From NCBI RefSeq assembly GCF_000739615.1, contig NZ_BATP01000051.1:1-64000 (forward strand): 64,000 bases of DNA, written 5' to 3'. Positions 53,372 through 61,686 of the stretch are shown here, in pieces. Numbering within the stretch: the first letter of the stretch is position 1; each line of letters opens with the position of its first letter. The translations under genes were made by a program, and so were the position numbers. The stretch comes from Haloferula sp. BvORR071. GTDB lineage: Bacteria > Verrucomicrobiota > Verrucomicrobiia > Verrucomicrobiales > Akkermansiaceae. The notes beneath the pieces are model-generated. The model searched no databases. It worked only from the letters and a program-made list of their open reading frames with translations, and was not told the origin of the DNA.

Positions 53372-56044
53372 ATGCGCCTGCTTTCCCTCACCGTCCGCAA
53401 CTACCGCATCCACCGCGAGACCACGGTGGCCTTCGACCGCGCGCGCACGCTGTTAGGCGGTGCCAACCAGAGTGGCAAAAGCACCCTGGTGGAAGCCGCG
53501 CACCGGGCGCTTTTCTTGCGCGCGAAGACCGGCGGCAGCCTGCAGCAGGAGATGGTCTCCAAGCTCCATCACGATGCGCCGGAAGTGATCCTCTCCTTCG
53601 AGGCCGCCGGCGCAGAGTGGCAGGTGGAGAAGAAATTCGCTGGCACCAAGGGCAGCACCCGCCTGACCGGGCCCGGCGGCCTGGCGCTGAAGGACGATGA
53701 AGCGGAGACCAAGCTCTCCGAGTTGCTCAAGAGCGATATCGCCGGCGGTCGCGGTGCCGCGGGACAACTGCCGACCCTGTGGTCCCATCTCTGGGTCTGG
53801 CAGGGGAGTTCCGGTGATGATCCGGGAGAGCATGCCGGTCGTCACAAGGACACCCTCGTGCGGCGGCTCCAGCAAGACGGCGTGGCCGCGGTCATGCAGT
53901 CCGGGCTCGATCAACAGGTGCGCGACCGGATCGCGGCGGAGTACCTGGAACTTTTCACGGCCAGCACCGGCAAGTTGAAGGCCTCATCCCGGGCCGAAAT
54001 CGCCCGGGATCGCCATGAGAAGGCCCGGGTCGAGCAGGAGCGCGCCGCGGGCGTCATGGAGCGCATGGAGTCCGCCGTGGCGGATCATGCCAGCGCCGCC
54101 CAACAGCTCGCGACCGCCGAGGCCGCGCTGCCCGGACTGCAAGAGCAACTCCAGGCGGTGGAAGAAAAGCTCAAGCAAGTCGCCGAGCTCAAGCAGCAGG
54201 AAGAAAAGGCCCTGCGGGTATGGGAAACGGCGGCAGCGGCGCTGAAGTCGATCCTCGATCAGGACACTCGCATCCGGGAATTGCAGCAGCAGATCGCGGC
54301 GGCGAAGGAAGCCTTGCAGCCGATGGAAACCGCGGAGGCGCGCTTGGTCACAGAAGATCAGTCGGCCGCAAATCTGGCACGCGAGGCGGAGCAAACGCTG
54401 CGGGCGAAGACGGACGCGATCCGCTTGGCGCGGCAGCGGCATGACTTGGCGGTGGCGCTGGTGGATGCCGGCGAGAAGGAGGAAGCGCGCGTGCGTCTGG
54501 CGGAACGGGCCAAGGAAGCCGAAGCCCTGAGCGGCGAGCGGAATGAGCTGTTAGAAAAGTGGTCGAAGCTGCCGGCGCTGACGGCGCAGGAAATCCGGAA
54601 CTTGCGCAAGCTCGACCAGGATGCCGGACAGGCGCTGGCGGCACTGCGCGCGATCGCCACCGGCATCGAACTGGTGGCAGGGGGGAAGGAACTTTTGTTA
54701 GATGGCATGCCCTTGCCGGTAGGCGAGCTGCGGATCCTGACGGATACCGCCGAGCTGACGACCGCCGATGGCACGCGCTTGAGGATCCGCCCGGGTGGCG
54801 GGACCTCGCTGGCGGATGCGAAGTCGCAGGGCGAAACGGCGGTGCGGGCCTTTGCCGATGCCCTGCAACGCCATGCGCTGGCGGATCTGGATGCGGCGGT
54901 GGCGGCCTTCGAGCAGCGGCAGAATCTGGAGCAGCAGGGCACGCAGGTGCAGGCGCGCTGGAAGGCGATGGGCGGGGAAACTCTGGCCGCGGAGCTGAGC
55001 AAGGCGACCTCCGCGGCAAGCGTCGCCAAGGCCGAACTGGAGCGCCGCCGCGCTGCGCTGGGGGAGGAGAAGGAAGCTGTTAGCCTGGCCGCGGCGAAGG
55101 AGGAACTCCACACGGCGGAGCAGGCGGAAACGACCGCACGCAAGGGCGAGGAGCAATTCCGCACCCGGCGTGAGGCGGCCGCGAAGTCTCTTGAAGAGCA
55201 ACGGCAACGTCTGACCCGTGACAAGCAAGCGCTGCGGGACCTGGAGACCAAGCTCAAGGTGATCGAGGATAGCCACGGCGAGCCCGCGGCGCGTGAGGCG
55301 GCCCTCTCTCAAGCGCGCACCGCAGAGCGCGAGACGGGCCTTCAGCTCGCTGCCCTGCGCCAAGGCTTGAAGGATCTGGCACCGGAGCTGTTAGCCGGGG
55401 ACAAGGAACGCTTCGGGCGCGCGATCACACAACAGGAGACCAGCCGCCGCAATGCCCAGGACCGGGCTCTAACGGCCGGGACCCTGTTGCGCTTGGACGG
55501 CAGCAGCGATCCACAGGCGGACCTCCTGCATGCCACCGCGCGGGTGGAATCGACGCGGCAGGCCTATGAGTCGGAACTGCGGCGGGCGAAGGCGATCGAG
55601 AAGCTGCACAAGCTCTTCGCCTCCTCGGGCGAGGCGATCGACCGCAGCCTGGTGCAGCCGCTGGCAGATCGGATTTCCGGATACGTGCAGTGCCTCTACG
55701 GACCGGCGGCCACGGTGCAGATGACCCTGGCGGAGGATGGCAAGGCCGGGCTGGAGTTGCTCTGCCCGGGGATGCCGGCTTTCGGCTTCGGCACGCTGAG
55801 CGGCGGCACGCGCGAGCAGGTGGCGGCAGCGCTGCGCCTGGCCATGGCGGAGATCCTGGCGGCGGATCACGATGGCTGCCTCCCGGTAGTCTTCGACGAT
55901 GCCTTCGCCTACGTGGACCCGGAGCGGATACAGGTCCTCCAGCGGATGCTGGACCTGGCGGCCGCGCGGGGCTTGCAGGTGATCGTCTTTGCCTGCAATC
56001 CCGGGGATTACTCAGGCCTCGGTGCAGTGGAGACCAGGATCTAG
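53372..56044 (+). CDS. SbcC/YhaN-like SMC-type ATPase without visible zinc hook
   Basis: 890 aa. N-terminal Walker A GGANQSGKST (29-38), two long coiled-coil arms (about 190-390 and 480-720) separated by a region around residues 420-470, signature LSGGTREQV (about 806-814), Walker B LPVVFDDAFAY (Asp about 841-842) and C-terminal switch region VIFACNP. Typical SbcC has a CxxC zinc hook at the apex of the coils; none is seen here, and the protein is shorter than E. coli SbcC (about 1,048 aa), resembling YhaN-type proteins. It forms the ATPase partner of the upstream nuclease. Overall function: DNA end or hairpin processing. Confidence 0.9.
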   Translation: MRLLSLTVRNYRIHRETTVAFDRARTLLGGANQSGKSTLVEAAHRALFLRAKTGGSLQQEMVSKLHHDAPEVILSFEAAGAEWQVEKKFAGTKGSTRLTGPGGLALKDDEAETKLSELLKSDIAGGRGAAGQLPTLWSHLWVWQGSSGDDPGEHAGRHKDTLVRRLQQDGVAAVMQSGLDQQVRDRIAAEYLELFTASTGKLKASSRAEIARDRHEKARVEQERAAGVMERMESAVADHASAAQQLATAEAALPGLQEQLQAVEEKLKQVAELKQQEEKALRVWETAAAALKSILDQDTRIRELQQQIAAAKEALQPMETAEARLVTEDQSAANLAREAEQTLRAKTDAIRLARQRHDLAVALVDAGEKEEARVRLAERAKEAEALSGERNELLEKWSKLPALTAQEIRNLRKLDQDAGQALAALRAIATGIELVAGGKELLLDGMPLPVGELRILTDTAELTTADGTRLRIRPGGGTSLADAKSQGETAVRAFADALQRHALADLDAAVAAFEQRQNLEQQGTQVQARWKAMGGETLAAELSKATSAASVAKAELERRRAALGEEKEAVSLAAAKEELHTAEQAETTARKGEEQFRTRREAAAKSLEEQRQRLTRDKQALRDLETKLKVIEDSHGEPAAREAALSQARTAERETGLQLAALRQGLKDLAPELLAGDKERFGRAITQQETSRRNAQDRALTAGTLLRLDGSSDPQADLLHATARVESTRQAYESELRRAKAIEKLHKLFASSGEAIDRSLVQPLADRISGYVQCLYGPAATVQMTLAEDGKAGLELLCPGMPAFGFGTLSGGTREQVAAALRLAMAEILAADHDGCLPVVFDDAFAYVDPERIQVLQRMLDLAAARGLQVIVFACNPGDYSGLGAVETRI

Positions 56045-56748
56045 AAAGACAGGGTGCCGAGTGATCCGTGAGCGGTGATCAGTGGAACAATCGGCGCGGC
56101 GCGAATCCAAGGGCATGTAGTCCCGCCTTCAGGCGGACGAAGCAGCTCTTGCGGCGGATCCCACCCAGAGCCTCCCAGAGATGCCAGTCCTCACGCAGGC
56201 CTTCCAATGTCTGCAAAAATCCACACAAGGGCGCTCCCATAACCTGCGGCTCCGCCGCCTTGGACTGCGGCAAGCCACTTGCCGCTTTCCGGCAGGCAAC
56301 CCTGTTGCCGTGAAGCGACCGATCAAGCCGTCCTCACCTCATGCCCCCGGTCAGGCATCTCCTCATGGCTTGCCGCTCCGATCCGCCCTTGGCCCCGGCG
56401 GCTCAGGCTTCTGGTAAAAAACCATCCCTATCCCAGCAGGCTACACCCAGTCCAAGCCCGCTCCGTCGCGCGCACAAATCCCAGCATTCCCCGGGGGCTG
56501 AGGGCGAGGACAGCTCTTCCAGTCCTTCGTCCGCCTGAAGGCGGGACTACTTACCCTTGAAAGCGGAGCTCCGTGGTTGGGTTCGCTCGACTGCCCAAGC
56601 CGGCCAAAGCGCGACCTACCCAGTGGGCTGCGGTGGGGCGGACCGATTCGCGGGCGGGTGACGTAATTTTTCCTGAAGGCGGAGGAATGTCGTGCTAGAT
56701 GGGGGATGCCTGTCCATTCACTCCTCACTCGTTCGTTCGTTTACTGCC
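56045..56748. other. Repeat-rich intergenic region
   Basis: About 700 bases with no credible gene: the longest frames (for example a 95-codon minus-strand frame) read repeat sequence. It contains the inverted repeat at 56117-56550, several GC-rich hairpins such as the CCGCC/GGCGG words around 56250, and the leader of the downstream DoxX-like gene. AT-richer bases appear only from about 56680 onward. No promoter fixed. Confidence 0.6.
56117..56550. repeat. Inverted repeat flanking a 382-bp repeat-rich core
   Basis: Perfect 26-bp inverted repeat: left arm 56117-56142 (GTAGTCCCGCC...CGAAG), right arm 56525-56550. The arms are themselves palindromic (CCGCCTTCAGGCGG). The core holds short hairpins (for example around 56250-56320) but no transposase. 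Similar in kind, not in sequence, to the elements at 48287 and 58844. Confidence 0.65.
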
Positions 56749-57138
56749 ATGAAGTATATTCCAAATATCGTCGGGGGCCTCTTGGGCTTCCTCTTTGTCG
56801 GGTCCGCGATCGCTTTCTTCATGATGAAGCCGGGCGACATGCCGCCGCCGGCGAATGAGGAGGTGAAGCACTTCATGGCCGCGTTTGCACCGACGGGCTA
56901 CATGGTCTTTGTGAAGGTGTTCGAAATCCTCGGCGGGATCCTGGTGGCGATTCCGAAGACCCGGAACTTCGGGCTCTTGGCACTGGGGCCGATCATCCTG
57001 AACATCCTCGCCTTCCACGCTTTCGTGCAGAAGGACATCCTGGACCCGAAGTCCCTGCCGATGCTCGCGATCATGGGCCTGATGGCGCTCTACCTCCTGT
57101 TCGCCGGGCGGAAGAACTTCGCGGCGCTCAAGAATTGA
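56749..57138 (+). CDS. DoxX-like four-helix membrane protein
   Basis: 129 aa from ATG 56749 (MKYIPNIVGGLLGFLFVGS); the frame begins earlier at 56692 in repeat-derived sequence, so the later Met is chosen. Four membrane helices: IVGGLLGFLFVGSAIAFFM, TGYMVFVKVFEILGGILVAI, GLLALGPIILNILAFHAFV and LAIMGLMALYLLFAG. This is the size and topology of small DoxX family proteins, which act in redox or thiosulfate metabolism in some bacteria; no functional residue supports more. Confidence 0.8.
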   Translation: MKYIPNIVGGLLGFLFVGSAIAFFMMKPGDMPPPANEEVKHFMAAFAPTGYMVFVKVFEILGGILVAIPKTRNFGLLALGPIILNILAFHAFVQKDILDPKSLPMLAIMGLMALYLLFAGRKNFAALKN

Positions 57139-57217
57139 GGCCTGGTGCCGCTGATTTCACAAAGGGCGCAGTAATTCGGCTGCGCCCGCAGGCTGGACTA
57201 CCGGCGAGGACCTGTCC

Positions 57218-58171
57218 ATGGTGGCGGGTATGAACTCGAAAACCGCGTGGTGGATCGGGGGCCAATTGCTGTCGCTGGCGGTGATCGGCGGGCTGTGGAG
57301 TGAGCTGCGGGATTTGAAAGGCCGGGTGGGACAGGAGCGGGAGCCGGGTGGTGGTGATGGTCCTTCTCCCGCGAAGCATGGTGCGGCGCGGGTGTCGGCT
57401 TCCGACGCTTCGGGGGAAGGTGCCGCGGCACGCTCCGGCGTATCTCCAGAGCGACGGGCGGCGGCGGAGAAGGCGAAGTCAGGACCGGCGGTGTCACAGA
57501 CGGGTGGCAGGCCACGCGTGGAGTCGACACCGGATGGCGGGGTGGTCTTCCGCTGGCCGGGCGGTGGTCGCAGTCTGGCGCTGACGCCGGAGGAGTTGAC
57601 GGGATTTGAGCAGGACATCCGGGCGGCGCGGATGGAGCCCTTCATCAAGAAGCCGGGCGGGCCTTCATGGAGTCCGGGGCAGGCAGCGGGTGCGCCGGAC
57701 ACGGCCACGCACGGCGATTTCGCCACGGCTTGGGCCTCACAGAGCCAGGATGGCGGAAAGGAGTGGCTGCAACTGAAGTATGCGGGCACGACCGAGATCG
57801 GGGAGGTGGTGGTGCACGAGAGCTACAATCCGGGCGCGATCAGCCGGGTGGTGGCGATGATGCCGGATGGCGGCGAGCAGGTGCTCTGGGAGGGCACCCA
57901 GGATCCGGGCACGGCGGGGCAGGCGCGGAATAGTTCATTCACCGTGCCGCCGGGAATCAGCAGCGACCAGATCCGGGTGGAGATGGATACCGCGCGCGTG
58001 CCGGGCTGGAACGAGATCGATGCCGTGGAACTGGTCGGCCGCGACGGCAAGCGCCAGTGGGCGACCGAGTCGACGGCGAGTAGCTACTATGGAGAAGGCC
58101 GGGCGCTGGGAGCGACGGCTTATACAAGCCAAGAGATTTTGTTAGATCTTCCGGAGGTGGAGAAGAGGTAG
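57218..58171 (+). CDS. Membrane-anchored protein with discoidin-like C-terminus
   Basis: 317 aa from ATG 57218, which has GAGGA eight bases upstream; ATG 57230 is possible. N-terminal helix (WWIGGQLLSLAVIGGLW, about 10-27), a low-complexity linker rich in Gly, Ala and Ser, then a domain of about 150 residues (SWSPGQAAGAPDTATHGDFATAW...) that resembles a galactose-binding (F5/8 type C) beta-sandwich, with WLQLKYAGTTEIGEVVVHESY and WNEIDAVELVG. Likely on the outer face of the inner membrane. Function unknown. Confidence 0.75.
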   Translation: MVAGMNSKTAWWIGGQLLSLAVIGGLWSELRDLKGRVGQEREPGGGDGPSPAKHGAARVSASDASGEGAAARSGVSPERRAAAEKAKSGPAVSQTGGRPRVESTPDGGVVFRWPGGGRSLALTPEELTGFEQDIRAARMEPFIKKPGGPSWSPGQAAGAPDTATHGDFATAWASQSQDGGKEWLQLKYAGTTEIGEVVVHESYNPGAISRVVAMMPDGGEQVLWEGTQDPGTAGQARNSSFTVPPGISSDQIRVEMDTARVPGWNEIDAVELVGRDGKRQWATESTASSYYGEGRALGATAYTSQEILLDLPEVEKR

Positions 58172-58201
58172 GGAATCGGCTGCCTTTTGCCGCCCACCGC
58201 C

Positions 58202-58402
58202 TCAGTCGCTCTGATCAAGCGACGCGCTAAGAGCTTGGGAAAGCGCCGCGCCGCCGCTGATGAGGTCCTTCCACTGGAGCTCGGGGCCCTTGCGGCGGCC
58301 TTTTTCGGTGAGCTTGAGGCCCTGAGGATCGAGCGTGACGATGTAGGCGTTGCCGTCGATTTCGATTTCGCGCTTCAGGGTCTTGTCGAGTTTGGTGGCC
58401 AT
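58202..58402 (-). CDS. Small basic-acidic protein of unknown function (66 aa)
   Basis: Start ATG 58402 (MATKLDKTLKREIEIDG). Predicted beta-rich: EIDGNAYIVTLDPQGLKLTEKGRRKGPELQWKDLI. No signal peptide. The sequence looks like a real, well-folded small protein (ordinary amino-acid mix, normal codons) and I recall similar short hypothetical proteins in related genomes, but no family name. Convergent with the gene ending at 58171. Confidence 0.7.
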   Translation of the reverse strand: MATKLDKTLKREIEIDGNAYIVTLDPQGLKLTEKGRRKGPELQWKDLISGGAALSQALSASLDQSD

Positions 58403-58616
58403 GGCGGTGTCTGCTTGAACGGTTGCTTGATTTGTAAGGGGACGAATCGGTCGTCCGGTAGCGGACACCGGATGCCGCGGGGCGCAACGGGAATTTTAAG
58501 GTTGGACGGTGGATGGCCGATTCCAAGAGGCGCCAAGCCACCCAAACCAAGCTCATGTCAAGCTCACCCAAGATCCACCCCATTTGCGGCGCCGCCGCTA
58601 TCGGAGTGCGTGCGAG

Positions 58617-58806
58617 AATCGCCGCTTTGAGCACGCGTCCACCCCACAATACGCCATCCAAGTTCTAGGAGAAATCCCCCACCACCCCGTACCCTCCAAC
58701 TCCCGAATCATCCCAAATGGCCACCACTCCTACACAAGCACGCGGTAAACTCGCCTAGAACTTGCATGCCTCTGATCCAAGCGCACCAACTCGAAAAGCG
58801 GCGATT
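58617..58806. repeat. Imperfect inverted repeat with 53-bp arms
   Basis: Arms 58617-58669 and 58754-58806 are of equal length. The 12 outer bases (AATCGCCGCTTT) and 11 inner bases (CAAGTTCTAGG) of the arms are perfectly complementary; the middle of each arm has diverged. An 84-bp loop separates them. Lies 37 bases left of the next element and outside any gene. Origin unknown. Confidence 0.6.
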
Positions 58807-58843
58807 GAACCGATGCTTTGTTATATCGGTAGCGAGGTAGGCA

Positions 58844-59102
58844 ATCAAGAGCCCCAAAGGGGCGGCACGGAGAAAGCCCAAGGCAAGCACGCATCGCGTG
58901 CGCAACCCTGGGTACGATGCCGAAGAAGATTGGCCCCTGAATTGGGGGCAAGGAGGTCGCGGAGGAGAAAGCCGCCGGGTGTCACCGCACTCCTGGCCCC
59001 CCATTCAGGGGGCATGGAAATGCGGGACATGATAGACCCAGGGTTGCGCGCTTTGCCGCTTGCCCTGGGCTTTCTCCGTGCCGCCCCTTTGGGGCTCTTG
59101 AT
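58844..59102. repeat. MITE-like long inverted repeat with inner palindrome
   Basis: Outer arms of about 66 bp: left 58844-58912, right 59037-59102, reverse complements with few differences (ATCAAGAGCCCC end, CAACCCTGGG inner end). An inner pair (58932-58950 and 58994-59015; GCCCCTGAATTGGGGGC-type) is nested inside. No transposase. Lies directly before the five-gene array (end of the last array gene at 59109), where it could act as an end structure. Confidence 0.75.
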
Positions 59103-59108
59103 CACCCT

Positions 59109-59816
59109 TCACTCCGGCCATTTGATGTCCGGTGCCTTGCCGTGCCAGAAGGCTTGGCGAGGATCGAAGATGTCCAGGCTGCCCATGAGGACATGGCCGG
59201 TGGGATCGATGGGATAGACTGCAACGCTATGGTCGGCGTGGAGCACCACTGCTTGACCGTGGAAGGGCTTGGGATCGAAGAGCAGGGATCCGGGGAGAAG
59301 AGGGCAGACCAGCACAGGTGTCGTGGGGCCACTCGAACTGCTGAGGCCGGCGATGTAGGCGAAGGCGGACTCGCCAGGGCGGAGGGCAGTGCTATTGCTG
59401 GTGAAGATTTCGTCCGGTGGCTTGGGCGTGATCGAGGTCTCGGCCCAGAAGATCTCCTCGGAGGGATGGGGCATAGTGACGAGGAGCTGGCGGAAGAGTT
59501 GATTGGCGGTGGAACTCCCAAGGGTGAGCGGGGTGCTGGTCTTCGCGGAGACGGCGGCGGCAGTGCTGGCATCCGGGAACTTGCCGTAGCTGGCCTCGAA
59601 GTTGGCCAGGGCCTTGCCGACTTCGGTGGCGTTGTAGACCGCGCTGGTTGTTGTGGCACGGGACCTGACCATGTTCATGAGGCCGAGGCCCAAGGAGAGG
59701 AGCACGAATACAAGGCCGATGATCGCGATGGCCTTGAACCACAGGAAGCGCCTAGGGTAGTGGTCGGGCGGCGGCTCGGGGGCATCCGGTGGCGGCTGGG
59801 TTAAGACGGAGTTCAT
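59109..59816 (-). CDS. GspG-like membrane-anchored protein, array copy 5 (last in the transcript)
   Basis: 235 aa. Proline-rich cytosolic N-terminus (QPPPDAPEPPPDH), one membrane helix (AIIGLVFVLLSLGLGLMNM), then an exported domain with LGSSTANQLFRQLL, AFAYIAGLSSSS, and the tail HVLMGSLDIFDPRQAFWHGKAPDIKWPE, as in its paralogues. The most diverged copy: the tail starts LDIF instead of MDIF and the loop residues differ. Distantly resembles the C-terminal fold of type II secretion pseudopilins, but the classical prepilin cleavage motif is missing. Function unknown. Confidence 0.82.
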   Translation of the reverse strand: MNSVLTQPPPDAPEPPPDHYPRRFLWFKAIAIIGLVFVLLSLGLGLMNMVRSRATTTSAVYNATEVGKALANFEASYGKFPDASTAAAVSAKTSTPLTLGSSTANQLFRQLLVTMPHPSEEIFWAETSITPKPPDEIFTSNSTALRPGESAFAYIAGLSSSSGPTTPVLVCPLLPGSLLFDPKPFHGQAVVLHADHSVAVYPIDPTGHVLMGSLDIFDPRQAFWHGKAPDIKWPE

Positions 59817-59926
59817 GGCTTATCTTGGAGGATGAAGCACGGAGGTGCTTCAGTCACGGAGGAACTCGCCACGCTCGCTGTGTCTACTTCGGCCGTTTGA
59901 TGCCGAAAGTGGGTGCCGGTATTCGC

Positions 59927-60703
59927 TCAGAAACCGCCTTTTTTTTGGAGGGTCTTGGAAGGGATGTTGAAGGTGTAAGTGCGGGTGTAGCCCGGCTGCG
60001 TGGCCAGGTATTCGGTCGAGGCTTCAAGGACGCGCTCGCTGCCTTTGTATTCCTCGCCGGTGTTTTCGACCAGGCCGCGGCTCACCAAGTCCTTGAGGTC
60101 ATCATGAACGGTCGGGCGAAGCTGCTCGAGGTCGCCCCAGCCTCTGACATTGCGGGTCTTGAGGTTGTGGAGCACCCGTTCCCAAAGCTCATCGAAGCCA
60201 AAGGTCCTGTCTTCCGCGAGGATCTTGCAGAGTTCATCTAGCGGGGCATCGGCAGTCGGGCCCTGATTGAAAACAATCTCCGTTTCGGAGCAGCTCGAAA
60301 TGGACAACTCCTCATCTCCCATCTGGAACGAAGGAAACAGGGCTTGGCGGTCATCGAAGATGATCGTGGTCCTATTGAAATAATACAAAACGACCTTTTG
60401 CGAGGAGCGGTAGTGGTTCTGGGTTTGAACAAACAGGATCGCTTGGATCTCGGGGAGCTCGATGTAATAAGGCGGCTTTCCGACGACGCTTTTGAACGTG
60501 TGTTTTCCAACCTGCAGCTTGTGTAGCTCGGAGCCGTGGACGTTGAAGCGGTCGAACCAAGTTTCGGGGTAGCTGGTGACCTTGATCTCATGGTCCCCGG
60601 GGGGAGGCGGCTCGACGAAGTGCGATGCGATGAAGTAAGCTGCGACTCCTGCTGCGAGAGGCGTCGTGATCATCCAAAATTCTTTGCTCTTCAGGCTCTT
60701 CAT
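59927..60703 (-). CDS. Unrelated membrane-anchored protein inside the array
   Basis: 258 aa from ATG 60703. One N-terminal membrane helix (WMITTPLAAGVAAYFIA), then a mostly beta-strand exported or cytosolic part (EIKVTSYPETWFDRFNVHG..., PPYYIELPEIQAILFVQTQ) and a C-terminal helical region with PTVHDDLKDLVSRGLVENTG, a winged-helix-like pattern. It shares no tail motif with the array proteins. GC content is slightly lower than in neighbours. Function unknown; its position suggests a functional link. Confidence 0.75.
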   Translation of the reverse strand: MKSLKSKEFWMITTPLAAGVAAYFIASHFVEPPPPGDHEIKVTSYPETWFDRFNVHGSELHKLQVGKHTFKSVVGKPPYYIELPEIQAILFVQTQNHYRSSQKVVLYYFNRTTIIFDDRQALFPSFQMGDEELSISSCSETEIVFNQGPTADAPLDELCKILAEDRTFGFDELWERVLHNLKTRNVRGWGDLEQLRPTVHDDLKDLVSRGLVENTGEEYKGSERVLEASTEYLATQPGYTRTYTFNIPSKTLQKKGGF

Positions 60704-60966
60704 CCGGAGGTGATGTGAATCATCGGGGTCGGCCGCTGATAGATGCGGTCCGGCATCCTGCCATGATGCCGGAAACGTGGCTTCGCGGGGCATCGATAAT
60801 CGCGCGCGGAATATCGGTAATGACGATTGATGGGCTCGCGGGCGGGAGAGAGGAAATCTGAGAGATGATCGATGAAATTCGAGAGGAAGAGGCCGGAGGC
60901 GGGCTTGGGGTGTGAAGTGCGATGAGGGACCGTTCGGCCGCACAGGGGCTGTGCGGACCACCTTTG

Positions 60967-61671
60967 CTACTCCGGCCATTTGATGTCAGGTGCCTTCCCA
61001 TGCCAGAAGGTTTGGCGGGGATCGAAGATGTCCATGCCGCCGATGATGACGTGGCCGTCTTTGTCGATCGGGTAGGATTTGGCTTCGTGGCCGGCGTTGA
61101 GGAGGATGACGGCATGGCCGCCGAAGGGTTTGGGGTCGAATTCGTGTTTGCCCGGCAGGAGCGGCGCCATGAGCAGCGGCGTGGCCTGATCGCTTTTCGA
61201 ATTGAGGCCGACGATGTAAGCGAAGCTGACTCCGCCCGCGACGAGGGCGCAGGCATCGCTGCCGAAGTTGTCGTCCGGCTTGCCGGGCGAGTTGGCGGTT
61301 TTGGCCCAGAAGGGCTTCCCACTTTTGCCACCACCGCCCGCAAGCAACTGGCGGAAGAGTTGGTTGGAGCTGGCGCTGCCGAGGCTGAGCTCGCTGCCCG
61401 TTGCGGACTTCACTTCGGCAGCGGCGGCGGCGCTGGGGTAGCTGCCGTATTCAGCGTCGAATTCGAGCATCATAAATCCGACGGCACGGATGTTGTCCAT
61501 GGCCTCCTGCCGACTGGCGGCGGCGCGCTGGTAGGCCATGAGGAGGTACGAAGGATAGGCGATCGCCGCGAGGAGGATCAGAGCGATGATGATGCTCATC
61601 CAGCGAACGGTGGCAGGAAGCGGCGGATGCTTCTTGGTCGCGCCTGGTGGTGGCTCTGGATTCGTGCTCAT
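60967..61671 (-). CDS. GspG-like membrane-anchored protein, array copy 4
   Basis: 234 aa. N-terminus MSTNPEPPPGATKK with a membrane helix (SIIIALILLAAIAYPSYLL), then LEFDAEYGSYPSAAAAAEVK, LGSASSNQLFRQLL, SFAYIVGLNSKS, PLLPGKHEFDPKPF and the shared tail (GMDIFDPRQTFWHGK.PDIKWPE). Preceded by the 61687-62421 gene with a 15-base gap, so co-transcribed. The helix-terminal motif resembles pseudopilins, but there is no Glu5 or cleavage site. Confidence 0.85.
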   Translation of the reverse strand: MSTNPEPPPGATKKHPPLPATVRWMSIIIALILLAAIAYPSYLLMAYQRAAASRQEAMDNIRAVGFMMLEFDAEYGSYPSAAAAAEVKSATGSELSLGSASSNQLFRQLLAGGGGKSGKPFWAKTANSPGKPDDNFGSDACALVAGGVSFAYIVGLNSKSDQATPLLMAPLLPGKHEFDPKPFGGHAVILLNAGHEAKSYPIDKDGHVIIGGMDIFDPRQTFWHGKAPDIKWPE

Positions 61672-61686
61672 GGTCGTAGGTCCGCT

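Noticed and set aside
56068..56728. Small plus- and minus-strand frames with a shared SPAFRRTK segment
   Set aside because: Both read the inverted-repeat arms; they are repeat read-throughs, not genes.
58762..59217. 151-codon plus-strand frame across the inverted repeat
   Set aside because: It reads through the palindromic element and into the last array gene on the opposite strand; no independent support.
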